A stretch of 64,000 nt of DNA, taken from Euwallacea fornicatus (Eukaryota > Arthropoda > Insecta > Coleoptera > Curculionidae). The notes under the pieces were generated by a model, which saw nothing but the letters and a program-made list of their open reading frames with translations, was not told where the DNA came from and did not search any database. Positions 47,045 to 57,400 of the stretch are shown here, in pieces. The stretch covers positions 1-64,000 of the forward strand of contig NW_027096063.1 in NCBI RefSeq assembly GCF_040115645.1, read 5' to 3'. The position numbers and the translations under genes are program-made. Every line of letters begins with the position of its first letter. Within the stretch, counting starts at the first letter, position 1.

Positions 47045-50000
47045 CTATTGTCGGGGGGGATCTTGTTCAGATTGTTCCCTTTCCTTCTTCCGTCTCCTTT
47101 CGTGCTCGCACTTTTCTGCCATTATGGCGTGCAGCATCTCGGTGACGATCTTCCAGTTCTCTTCATCTTTAAGAAGCAGTTCGGCCACGTTTTCCTTTGT
47201 TACATTGGTTCCGCACTTCTGTTTCGCGGATTCTCTATGGTTTTCGAATTGTTTACATTCGAAAACCGTGTGCTCCGGATTGTCTGTGTTTGTACAGAAC
47301 CAACATTCGTCGTCGTCGGCCTTGCCTATCTTCTTCAGATATGTGCCGAACGACCCGTGTCCGCTCATGGCTTGAGTGACGTAATGGCTCATGTTTCCAT
47401 ACTTCCTCGTGCTCCACGCTTTGACGTCTTTCACGAACGTTTTTGCGTGTCCCTGGTATCGGTCCCACCTACGTTGCCAGCTTTCGTATGTTTTTTCTCT
47501 GGCTTCTTTTTTAGCCTCCGGTCCTCGCTGCTGTACCGTCGTTCTTTCTTCTACCAGCAGATCCAAGGGTGGCATCCCTGCTAGAGTCTCAGCGGACTCT
47601 AGCGAGATCGTTCTGTACGCTTGAATCGCACCGATCGAGAGTCTCCTGTTTATCCTACTCAGCATGCCCGAGTAGGTTTTCTTCTTCATTACATGTCCCC
47701 ATATCGGTGCTGCGTACAAAACCGTAGACAGTGCCACCGATGCCAAGAGTTTCTTTCTTGTCGCGGCGTTGCCGCTTTCTCCTGTGTGTGGCATCAGACC
47801 GACCAGGGCGTTGATTGTCCTGTGCGTCTTTTCCGTCACTTTCCGGACATGCACGCCGAAGTTCGCATCTCTTCCGAAGTACACTCCGAGTACTTTCACG
47901 TGTTCTCGACTTCGAATGGTTTCTCCGTCAATTTTGAAGGAGAATTTTTTGATTTTCCTTCTTCCGGCCAATAAGACCATCTCCGTTTTTTGTTTGGCCA
48001 CCCTCAGTCCCTTTTCCTCCATGTTTTTGACGATTCTGTTTACCGACTGTTCGATTCGCCCATGCAATGTGTTGCGGTTTTTCCCTCTCACAACTATTGA
48101 CAGATCGTCTGCGTACGCTACCAGTTCCGTTCCTGGTGCGACTCTGGTCCTGAGGATGTCGTCGTAATAGACGTTCCACAGCGTCGGGCCCAATACCGAT
48201 CCCTGTGGCACGCCGCAGCTCACTTCGTGTATCTTACCATCTTCCGTCACTATCTTACGATCTTCCAAGTAAGATTTCACCAGGTTTATCAGTCGTCGAC
48301 TGATTTTTTTCCTTTCCAAGGCGGCCACTATGCCGTCCCAAGGTGCCGAATTGAAGGCGTTTTCGATGTCCAAACAGACCATCGCGCAGAAATCTCTGTC
48401 TTTTACGCACTTCTTATTCACATCTTCGGTGATTTTCTTGATTTTCATCATGGCGTCCACGGTCGATTTCCCTTTGCGGAAGCCGAACTGCCGATCCGAG
48501 ATCAAGTCGTTATCCTCCAGTTCCTTTTGTAGTCTTTCGCAGATGATTTTCTCGAAGACTTTCCCTATCGTGTTTATCAGACATATCGGTCTGTATTTCT
48601 TGACGTTTCCATCGTCTCCGTCCTTCCTCGGTTTTTCGATAAGGACCAGTTTGGCTATTTTCCAAGGTTCGGGAAAGTTTTCCTCCTTGAAAACTTTGTC
48701 ATACAGTCCCAGAAGGAAGTTTTTGTGCTCCTTGGCGACTGTCAGGAAAATTTCAGTCGTTATTCCGTCCGGCCCTGGCGCCTTCTTTCGGTTGACGTTC
48801 CCCAGGGCCCACTCCAGTTCTGAAATGACAATTTCTGCACAATCAGTGCGTTTGCCGTCATTTTCCACTTGCTTCTCCCTTTCCCATTGTATTTTAGGCC
48901 TTCTCGGGAAGAGTGCCCCTATCTGTCTGTTTATCTCTTCTACAGACTGGATCCTAAAACGTCCTATCTTCAGCCGTTTCGTGGCTATTTGATACGCCTT
49001 TCCCCAGACGTCATCCTCCAATTCCGCGCAGAGTTCCTTCCATTTCTGCGCTTTGTTTTTTCCTATTTCCCGTCTTAGTTCTTTCTTGCGGGTCTTGTAC
49101 TCCTCGACGGCCCGCTCGATGGCTAGCCTTCCTTTTTGTTCGTCAGCGTTATTGTCTCGCCTGCTGATCTTTGACTTAATTCGGGTGAGCTTTCTCCTCG
49201 CCCGAACGCAGTCCTCTCTCTTTTTCCTGATCGTTTCCGACCACCAATAGACGGGGGGGGGGATGTTTCCTTCCGTTGGCACCTCCTCCCAGGTGTTTGT
49301 CGCAGAGTTGCGTGATTTTTCCAGTCACCTCTGCTACCGTTTCATTGTCATATTGTTGACCGAACAGATGCGGTACCGCTTCTTCGAATCTTATTCTGTT
49401 CCTATCGGTCAGCACCCATCTTTTTCCGAGTTTTCCCTCGTTGTCCCCCTCCTTTTTCGTGTCACTTCCTTGTGTCATGACTACGTCATATCGGATGGAT
49501 CGGTGATCACTGTGATTTTCCATATCCTCCAGAACCTTCCAGTTCTCGACTCGGTTTCCTAGGGTGATGTCCACGATTGATGTGCCCGTTTTCCTGACGA
49601 ACGTCGGTGCATTTCCTTCGTTGTAAACGATCAGGTCGTTCGAGTATATCCAATTTTCCAGGATTACTCCTCTTGCATTTGACGTCGTCGTCGTCGATCC
49701 TATTACGGGCGTCTTGGCATTCAGATCCCCCCCTATGAGTATCCTTTTATTCCTATGCATCTTAATATGCGTCGATATCTCATCCAGCAACGAGGCGAAT
49801 CCTGGGTCCGTCCCGTTCGGGGAGAAGTAACACGACAGCAGCATCACATTCTGTATGATAACGTACGTAAAACCAGAGTTCGTGTATCTGGAGTCGACGA
49901 GTTTTAATATTTCTTAACTTGATGAAGCAGTCTCTCGCGTCGTCCTCGACGTCGAGATTGTCCAGTTTCCGATTCTGCTCGCATCCCATTACTACGTCTA

Positions 50001-50133
50001 TTTTTCCGTCCTCCATGTATTTGTCCATGAGGTCGTGTGCAGTTCGACTTCGATTGAAGTTTAACTGCACGACGTTCAGGACTCCTTTTCTTCGAGCTCG
50101 TTGGTTCGTCGTTAATTTGGTGTCGTGCTGCAT
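47045..50133 (-). pseudogene. Element K ORF2 (APE endonuclease-reverse transcriptase), frameshifted
   Basis: Starts at ATG 50133. Three frames are needed: 49780-50133 (QLNFNRSRTAHDLM, VMGCEQN), about 49176-49847 (GGDLNAKT, HSDHRSIR) and 47045-49282 (the whole RT: PGPDGI, YRPICLINTIGK, RQFGFRKGKST, DIENAFNSAPW, GVPQGSVLGP, YADDLS near 48105, KTEMVLLAGRRK, and knuckle CWFCTNTDNPEHTVFEC). Breaks lie near 49850-49900 and at a G run (about 49253-49261 on +). An extra base in the G run near 47051 cuts the C-terminal tail short relative to B. RT is intact in one frame; the endonuclease is not joined to it. Confidence 0.87.
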
Positions 50134-50142
50134 TACGTGTTT

Positions 50143-52110
50143 TTAATGCTGTCTGGTCTTAAGGGTCCTCCTCCATTCCTGCACTGCGTTCTTGTACGCA
50201 GGGCATTGGGCACTTTGGGCCTTGTGGTCCACGTTGTCGTTCTTCCCCCCTTCCTTGTAGCAGGCATAGCATCTTGGGGGGTTTTTGCAATTCTTTGCCT
50301 GATGTCCTTTCTCGGTGCAATTCAGACATTTCCCCTCCATCGTGTCCTTGACTGTACATTTCCTTGAGCTATGCCCGTATCTGCTACATTTGTAGCATCT
50401 AAGTGGCGAATCCGCTTCCTCCACTCTACATTTGGTCCATCCTACCTTTATGTGCCCCCTTGTGAGGATCTTATTGGCCGCCTCTATGGGCAGTCTTACA
50501 AAGGCGTGCTTTAAGCCGGCTCTGTTTGACTTCTTGGCCAGTCCTATTTTGACTTCATTGTCAGCCACATTTAGGGCTTGCACGATCTCCGTCTCCTCTA
50601 CGCTTTCGTCCAGATCTCTGACGAATATCGTCTTAGACCTGGTGACGAGTTCGGACTCGCCGACCTCTTTGGTTTTCTCTTTTATGAGATCGAGGAATTT
50701 ATTTTTTCCGTCGTCCTTACCCTCGAATCCAACTTGGATCACTCCTTCCTTGCTGGTCCTGAGGCTCTTAACCTTAACACCGACCTCCTCCAGGTTTATC
50801 TCGCTTTTCAGCGTTTTAACTACTTTGGCGAAATCTTGTCCCGCCTGCAGTTTAATCTTGATGGTGTCTGTTCGCTTTTTGTTGACCCAGACGCCTCGTT
50901 GCCGTGTTTCCTCCGTGGTTTTTCCCTCGCTGTCGTCTACCTGCATGGGCGTTCCCTGCCCGGCAGTGTCGGCGAAGGTTTTCTTTTCAGATTTGCCCTT
51001 TCTCGTGGGCACTCCGAAAATGCAAACATCTTCGATTTCGTTCCTATAAAGGAACTCGAGCAATCTTCTTGCTCCGACGGTGGTGCCCGACTTTGTTGTA
51101 GCGATAGCCAGCCTTTTTCTGCCCGTTTCTCGAGCTTTCGCCTTAATTTTTGACAGGACTTCCATCATTTCTTCCATTTTCCTTTCGCCGGTGCTGTCAT
51201 GCGACACTTTTGCCAAGAAGATGTGCCTATCTACATTCTTCCTGGTTTCTTCGGAGTCCTCACAGATTAGTGTGTCCTGTTGTTTCAGGACGTACAACTT
51301 TTTTGGCTCCATGCCATTCTTGTTGATCAACTTGGCCAGTTGATTATTGGTTTCCGCCAGCTCCTGCATTAGTTTGCTGGATCCCATGTTTTCCACGTCG
51401 CTTATCACGACGATATCCCTGTCTTCCTGTTCCAGGATGCTTCCTTTTTCCGTGGAGGTCCTCCGATAGCTCTCCGTGGGCCATGCCATTGTCACCAATT
51501 CGTGCAATTGGCCAATGTCCTCATTTTCGGCTTTCTCCATTATAGTCGTGATTTTAGCGACTCTCAATCGCTCCTCTTCCGATGTGGGAAGGTCTGTTTG
51601 CGTTCCCATTGTGGTGGTGGTCTTTTTGACCATCGCCGCAGTGGACACACCCTCCATTTGTTCGGTTTGGCACCCAATTTCCTCCTTCATGGTGCCCCCC
51701 TTGATCCCGTCCAATAGGGCCCATATCTCTTCGGTGTTAATCCCAGCTGACTTCGCTTTCAACGTGGCAACACCGTCCTTAATCTCCTTTTTTGTGTTCA
51801 CATTTTGGGCCACAAGTCTAGCGATCTCCGATACGATTCTATCTATGGACTTGATTGCTCGTTTTAGTCGTCTTAGTCGGGATTTCTGTTCCGAAATCCC
51901 GTCGTTTTCATCGATGTTTGCGCCCATTATTGGAGACCGTGCGCCTTCCGTTCTCCTTCTTTTCCCGTATACCTTGCTTTCCTCCCAGCAAGTGTCAAAT
52001 CTGAGGGAGGTCGGTTCCTCTTTTGTCCTTTCCTCCTCCTGTGGTCCAGATGTTGTTGCCAACATCTTTAGGAAGTCCGTCTCGTCTCTTTCTTCGGACA
52101 TCCTCTCCAT
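50143..52110 (-). CDS. Element K ORF1, Gag-like protein with CCHC knuckles (655 aa)
   Basis: An intact frame from ATG 52110 (MERMSEERDETDFLKM). It is colinear with B ORF1 with small indels: an NIDEN repeat is one copy shorter and VAGNVEVARD is reduced to VADN. SILEQEDRDIVVISD, ATTKSGTTVGARRLLEFLYR and TIFVRDLDESVEETE are conserved, as are knuckles CYKCSRYGHSSRKC, CLNCTEKGHQAKNC and CYACYKEGGKNDNVDHKAQSAQC. The frame stayed open in both copies while ORF2 decayed in both, which may be chance or a sign that ORF1 is kept useful in trans. Confidence 0.88.
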   Translation of the reverse strand: MERMSEERDETDFLKMLATTSGPQEEERTKEEPTSLRFDTCWEESKVYGKRRRTEGARSPIMGANIDENDGISEQKSRLRRLKRAIKSIDRIVSEIARLVAQNVNTKKEIKDGVATLKAKSAGINTEEIWALLDGIKGGTMKEEIGCQTEQMEGVSTAAMVKKTTTTMGTQTDLPTSEEERLRVAKITTIMEKAENEDIGQLHELVTMAWPTESYRRTSTEKGSILEQEDRDIVVISDVENMGSSKLMQELAETNNQLAKLINKNGMEPKKLYVLKQQDTLICEDSEETRKNVDRHIFLAKVSHDSTGERKMEEMMEVLSKIKAKARETGRKRLAIATTKSGTTVGARRLLEFLYRNEIEDVCIFGVPTRKGKSEKKTFADTAGQGTPMQVDDSEGKTTEETRQRGVWVNKKRTDTIKIKLQAGQDFAKVVKTLKSEINLEEVGVKVKSLRTSKEGVIQVGFEGKDDGKNKFLDLIKEKTKEVGESELVTRSKTIFVRDLDESVEETEIVQALNVADNEVKIGLAKKSNRAGLKHAFVRLPIEAANKILTRGHIKVGWTKCRVEEADSPLRCYKCSRYGHSSRKCTVKDTMEGKCLNCTEKGHQAKNCKNPPRCYACYKEGGKNDNVDHKAQSAQCPAYKNAVQEWRRTLKTRQH

Positions 52111-52488
52111 TTCTTTGTCTATTCCTAAAATTGGGTGGTGCTAAACCTCCCCAATTTGCCGGGCCAGACAACAAAGGATGCCAACACAGAAGTGCCGGCA
52201 CCTGCCTGTTAGAGACCTAGCGCCCTGTATGGAAAGAAAATGTTTTCCCTGTAAGCAAAAGTGGGCAAGTTTGTTATGTAACCTGCCCCAGGCAATTTTC
52301 TACTCTGCTACTATCTACCCGAACTGTGATTTTCCAGGTTTCCCTGGAAAATTCGCCAATTCAAGCCCCCTCTTTGGTACTTACCTGTGTCTAGATGTTC
52401 GCTGTGCTACTGCAGTGGGTTCGCAGACTCTCTATTTATTCGGAGCTCCCGAAGACACGTCCGCTCGCTGTGAAGGTCCGGTTGAGAC
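52111..52488 (-). promoter_or_regulatory. Element K 5' UTR with hairpin conserved in B
   Basis: No gene. GGGCAAGTT (52263-52271) / AACCTGCCC (52280-52288) corresponds to the 9-bp stem of B. The differences are a flipped A-U pair at the loop and a G-U wobble if read as sense RNA. CAGGTAAGTA lies on the sense strand near 52377-52387. Confidence 0.6.
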
Positions 52489-52489
52489 T

Positions 52490-52493
52490 AACC
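52490..52493. other. Target-site duplication AACC (left copy) of LTR element
   Basis: AACC, part of the telomeric TAACC, directly precedes the left LTR and recurs after the right LTR at 59902-59905. A 4-bp duplication is the size expected for Ty3/gypsy elements. Confidence 0.75.
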
Positions 52494-52700
52494 AGTTATA
52501 TTTTCTGATTTGGAAAATATATTTTAAAAAATTTATTTAATTAAAATCAAGTCGAACGATCGGTAAAAATGAATTTTATTAATACAGACTTAAGTTAGAA
52601 CTGAGCTAATTCTAATGCACAGGAATTATATTTATATCTAAAAAGGTCTTGAGTCAGCGTTTTAATCCCTTGGTTGGATAGTCAGGGTCCATAGGTAACT
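52494..52700 (-). repeat. 3' LTR of errantivirus-like element
   Basis: 207 bp, AGTTAT...GTAACT, A/T-rich, identical by eye to the copy at 59695-59901. Confidence 0.92.
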
Positions 52701-52714
52701 CCTCCCCCTTTAAG
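52701..52714 (-). other. Polypurine tract
   Basis: Sense CTTAAAGGGGGAGG immediately upstream of the 3' LTR: the expected plus-strand primer site. Confidence 0.75.
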
Positions 52715-54399
52715 TTCCATTCCCGATTACTTGAGGTAGTTGAATTTGTTCTTCCTGTGTGGGTAGTTTTTTCCTTCCTTTGTATTTTGGAACAATCCAC
52801 ATCTTACAAATTAATAGACTGCAACCCCCTGCTACTAGTAGGTATATCAGGAGAGTCCATAGGCTGGGTGTTATTGAGAAAATGTCTCCCAATCCGAAGG
52901 GTTGTTCGGGTATTATTTTTATATCCCGTTCCCACATATGGAATGCATCTAAGCTCAAGTTCATAGGTGATTTGCTTAGGTTTAGCGTCGGCATTGGTCC
53001 AATTTCCTCTGATAACTTCGGAAACCACATTGGTTGAGCTTTGCCTTCTCTGTTGTTATCCTCCATGTATATTTGCTGTTTGTCAATGGTTGCTTCGCAT
53101 CCTTTGGGTAACTTTAGCAGGAAGGTTCCCTTTATGTTCCGTGTTTCGCTTCCTTCACCAGGGCACTGCATTAGTATAAGTTTTGTGTTTGGGATAACTA
53201 ATATCCACTGATTTAATGTTTCTAAACGGTTTATAACTACATCCTTGATTATTACTCGCGTTTGGCGACACGTTACATTAGTCTTTGAATTAGTCAAGAG
53301 TCCAACTTCACAATTATTATTATTGCTTACGTCTACTAATTTCTTATTGCTACACATATATAAACCTAGCTTAACTAATTTACAATTTTTATCATAGTAG
53401 GTGTAGTACATTTGGGTTATTGCCAGATATTTTTGTTGTGGAATTACGACCTTGAATTGATCCTTTTCGTGAATTGGAATGGCATACAAATGGAAATAGT
53501 CGAATATTTGAGCATGTACTATTGGTATATGCATTATATACACCACTTTATTATTTAAAATGAAGCATTCAATATTGATTAATTTTTCATACATTAACAT
53601 ATTTTCTGGTGTGACCGATATGGGTAGAGTATTTGTTCCTAGATTTTCTTCCAATTTTCTTAATTCTGAAAATAGTTCCTCTGTTCTAATTACACTCGGA
53701 TGCATCAAACCTATTCTTGCAAAGACTAAGGAATTTTCAATGTCTTGCAACATTGCGTAGATTATCTGATACATATCTGAGATTTCATTTACTACTTCTT
53801 TGAGAAATATGCAAACTTTCTCGTTTCCTACTGCTTGCACATAGGGCAGTACTTCGTTTAATTTGTTTTCAATTAGTTTGTTGTTACTATTTAGATTCTG
53901 AATTGTTTGATTAAATTCCTCAATCATTGCGGTAGCTAGGGACCTCTGATTTTTTACTTCTTTGTCTATATTCTTTTTAAGATTATCAATTTCTTTATCA
54001 TACCGTTCACCGTCACTTGCATCCAGGTTTCCCGTAACAGCTTTAAACACTGAGCCCATCATGTTAACTAGCCCACGTTTAGTTCTTTTCGGCTGGGATA
54101 TTATTTGAGCTAATTTCATATATACCTTTCCCTGAACAAATTCCATAATTTTAATCATATTGTCCAATTCTTTAAGATATAGTTTAGTGGGTTTCATATG
54201 GTCAATCGTTTCCGTAACATTACTTGACTTTAAATGCAATTTATTTATCTGGTCGATAATTAAACTTAAATCATAGTAATGTAGCATTTCGTGATTTGTT
54301 TTGACTATTCTGGCACTTCCTAATTTTAATGGTAAAATTCCAGGGTTCTCTTTCAATTCCTTTATTTCTATTGAAGTCCCGAATATTAAATGGGTTAGT
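52710..54399 (-). CDS. env: env-like glycoprotein of the errantivirus-like element
   Basis: The frame is open from a splice-acceptor-like site (exon start about 54399) to the stop at 52710. It has no ATG near its start, so the initiator probably comes from a spliced leader exon, as in errantiviruses; likewise no signal peptide is visible in this exon. A furin-type site RTKR lies near 54075-54086, followed by a Gly-rich hydrophobic stretch (GLVNMMGSVFKAVTG) fitting the fusion peptide of baculovirus F-like Env proteins. A membrane segment of about 25 hydrophobic residues lies near 52785-52860, then a short Lys-rich tail. The frame is uninterrupted. It is called Env from order, cleavage site and membrane anchor. 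Confidence 0.82.
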
Positions 54400-54416
54400 C
54401 TGAAATAAAATTAATT
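54396..54416 (-). promoter_or_regulatory. Probable env splice acceptor
   Basis: Sense TTAATTTTATTTCAG, with the AG at 54401-54400, opens directly into the env frame. The pyrimidine-rich tract plus CAG is a good 3' splice site in the gap between the pol stop and env. Confidence 0.6.
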
Positions 54417-54465
54417 GTTGTGGTTAATATATTTACATATGCCTTAACTAGGAAAATTCTTCTTA

Positions 54466-57400
54466 TTATTTATTAATGCTGTACCTCTTTCGTAAGGGGC
54501 GTTTTAAATTGCTCATGTGTACTTTTTTCCCGTCAGTTATTCGTACCGTTTTTCTAGCCTGATCGATTGATTCTATTCTTGTTGGTTTGTTAAATGGATC
54601 ACTTAATTTGTCTCTTTCCTTTTTCTTAACGTACACCTGTTCGTTTTCTTTAAATAAGGTGGGTTGGTCTTTGTCTTCGTTACGTTTTTCGGCAATTTTT
54701 TGCTTCAAATTTGTCTGGAATTCATTCACCTTTGAATAAAGAATTCTTGTACGCTCCCGGTGGTCATTAACGTAGTCAGTCACAAGTTCTCTGTTAATAT
54801 CTACATCGAAAGGATCTTCACTGCTCATATGCCCGCTAATAATGTCCATTGGTTTGAGATTGGTAGACGAATGTGTTGTATAGTTATAGGCTAACAAAGC
54901 ATATTTTAGTTTTTTGGCCACGGGTACCTTTTCTTGTCCTTGATTATTCAAGAGCCTGATGTGTTCAGATAGTGTGGAATGCAACCTTTCGATCATGCCA
55001 TTCGACTGTGGGTGGTCTGGTGAACAAAAGTGTACTTTTACCTTATGAGTTTGTAATAATTCTGTTACCACCGTGTTCTTAAATTCGGTTCCGTTATCCG
55101 TTATTATCTGTTTTGGAATGCCGTGATGAGTAAAAAATAGGATTAGGTTATCTGCTATTTCTACTGCATTTAGTGAATTTAATGGATATATTTGAGCATA
55201 CTTTGAAAAGCTGTCTATTATTGTTAAAAATTTTTGTTTCTCTGCGGTGTATGTATCCAAATGTATTATTTCAAAAGGTTTACTTGCCGTGGGGGTTATG
55301 TTGAGTTCCATCTTTACTGGATTCCTTTCATATTTGCTCCGTTGGCAAATTTCACATTGGTTAACGTAACTTTGTATACTTAATTTTAAGTTTCGCCAGT
55401 AGTATTTGGTTTTAATTCTTTGTTCCGTCTCTTCAATCCCTCTGTGATTTGTTTTCCCTTCGTGATAAGCTTTAATGACTTCTTGTGTTTCGTCCTCGTC
55501 GACTACATCTACTAATTTAATCGTACATTTTCGAAGTTTCAAAGATGGCCATTTGAAATTTTTTCTTATTATTTCACAAAATTCTGGGTACATATCGGGG
55601 TCTTCGAAATAAATGGAGTATAGTTTCATTGGGTCCACGTTTTCATTAATAAATTTCATGATGTCGTATTCTGCATTATCTTGAGAAACTTGCAAGATGT
55701 ATCGGCGTTTTTTTCCAAAAAGAGTGATCAATTTAGGTTGCGCCGGCGAGTGGAATACCCTAGATATTATTATCTGATTAGCACCAAAATTTACTGCTGC
55801 TTCTATGATCGATACTCCCACAATTGGGTCTTGATCTTCATTTGTATGTATTGTTTCCATTTCAGCTTCATTTGTTTCTTCTTCGTTAAGAATTTCTTTC
55901 CGCTCTAAATCTGGATTTGCGATCATAGATAATTGGTCCGTCGAGGGTCCTGCTTCGTTATTCTTTTCTTCTTGCAGTGACTTGTTAAAGTCATCCATGT
56001 ATTTAACAAGCTCGGAGAATCCGTCTGTTTCTTTAGTGTGGATTTCTATTCTGCTTAACGCGTCAGCATTTGTGTTTGATTTTCCCTTCTTGTATATAAT
56101 ATCATAATCAAATTCTTCTAGTCTGATCCTCCACCTTAGTAATTTAGATGAAGGATCTTTTAGATTAAAAAGCCATTGTAATGGTTTATGGTCTGTCACT
56201 ATTTTGAATTTTCTCCCGAACAAATATGGTCTAAAGTACTTTGTGGCCCAGACAAGGCATAAACATTCTTTCTCTATAGTTGAGTATTTTTGTTCAGACT
56301 CATTCAATGTCCTGGATGCGTAAGCGATGGGCAGGTCTTGTCCAATCGGTCCTTGTGATAATACCGCTCCTAATGCCACATTGCTAGCATCACAGGTTAC
56401 ATTAAAGGGTTTGTCAAAATCTGGGTATTTTAATATAGGTTCGTTGATTAGTACGTTTTTACAATTTTCAAAACAATGTAGAAATTCCTGATTATGTACA
56501 ATCTTAGCTTTCTTTTTTAAACACTTCGTTAAGGGTTTCGTTAATCCCGCAAAGTTATTTATAAATTTCCTATAATATCCTAAAAGACCCAGGAATCCTT
56601 TAATTTCCTTCGTAGTTCTAGGTATTGGGTAGTTTTTAATTGCCTTTATCTTGTCTGGGTTTGGTTTTACTCCATCGGGTGTCACGACATGTCCCAGATA
56701 TGCCACTTCCTTCCTTAAAAATTCGCTTTTATCCAATTGTATTTTCAGGTTAGCTTGTTTTAATCTATCAAATACCGCTCTTAGTCTTTCTATGTGTTCC
56801 TGTAAAGAAGTTGAGAAGACGATAATATCGTCAAGATACACAAGGCATTTTTCGTTTTGAATGCCCCTCAGGATATTATCCATTACTCTCTGGAATGTAG
56901 CTGGAGCATTTTTTAATCCGAAGGGCATCCTGGTATATTCAAAATGTCCCTGTTCTGTGCTGAATGCCGTCTTTTTCATATCATTCTTCTCCATCTCTAT
57001 CTGGTGAAATCCACTTGCCAGATCAAGCGTGGTGAAGTATTGGCATTTGCCGAGTTTATCTAGTAAATCAGTAATATTAGGTAAAGGGTATTTATCATCT
57101 ATAGTCTTCTCATTAAGTTTTCTAAAGTCTACGCAAACCCTCCACTTTTGTTTTCCGGAGGCGTCTTTCTTTTTAGGTACTATCCAAATTGGTGCAGACC
57201 ACGGTGAATCGCTTGGTTTAATTATTCCTTGATTTAACATCTGGTTTATTTGTTTTTGAACCTCCGTCTTGTGAATGAACGGATAGCGATAGGTTTTAGC
57301 ATATACAGGCAATTCATCTGTCGTCTTAATTCTATGCTTGATTTGACTGGTGAATGTCAAAGGCATTCCCTCTCTGTAAAATATCTCTTTGTATTCTGTA

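Larger units (their letters stand above)
46753..52488 (-). mobile_element. Element K: telomeric non-LTR retrotransposon, same subfamily as B
   Basis: Poly-T 46753-46775, 3' UTR, broken ORF2, intact ORF1 (50143-52110) and a 5' UTR ending GTTGAGAC exactly as in B. It is colinear with B throughout and highly similar by eye, yet the frame breaks differ, so B and K decayed separately. An errantivirus-type LTR element sits 5 bp from its 5' end. Confidence 0.9.

Noticed and set aside
54357..54465. Separate small gene between pol and env
   Set aside because: The interval holds only the splice-acceptor region and the in-frame upstream extension of env.
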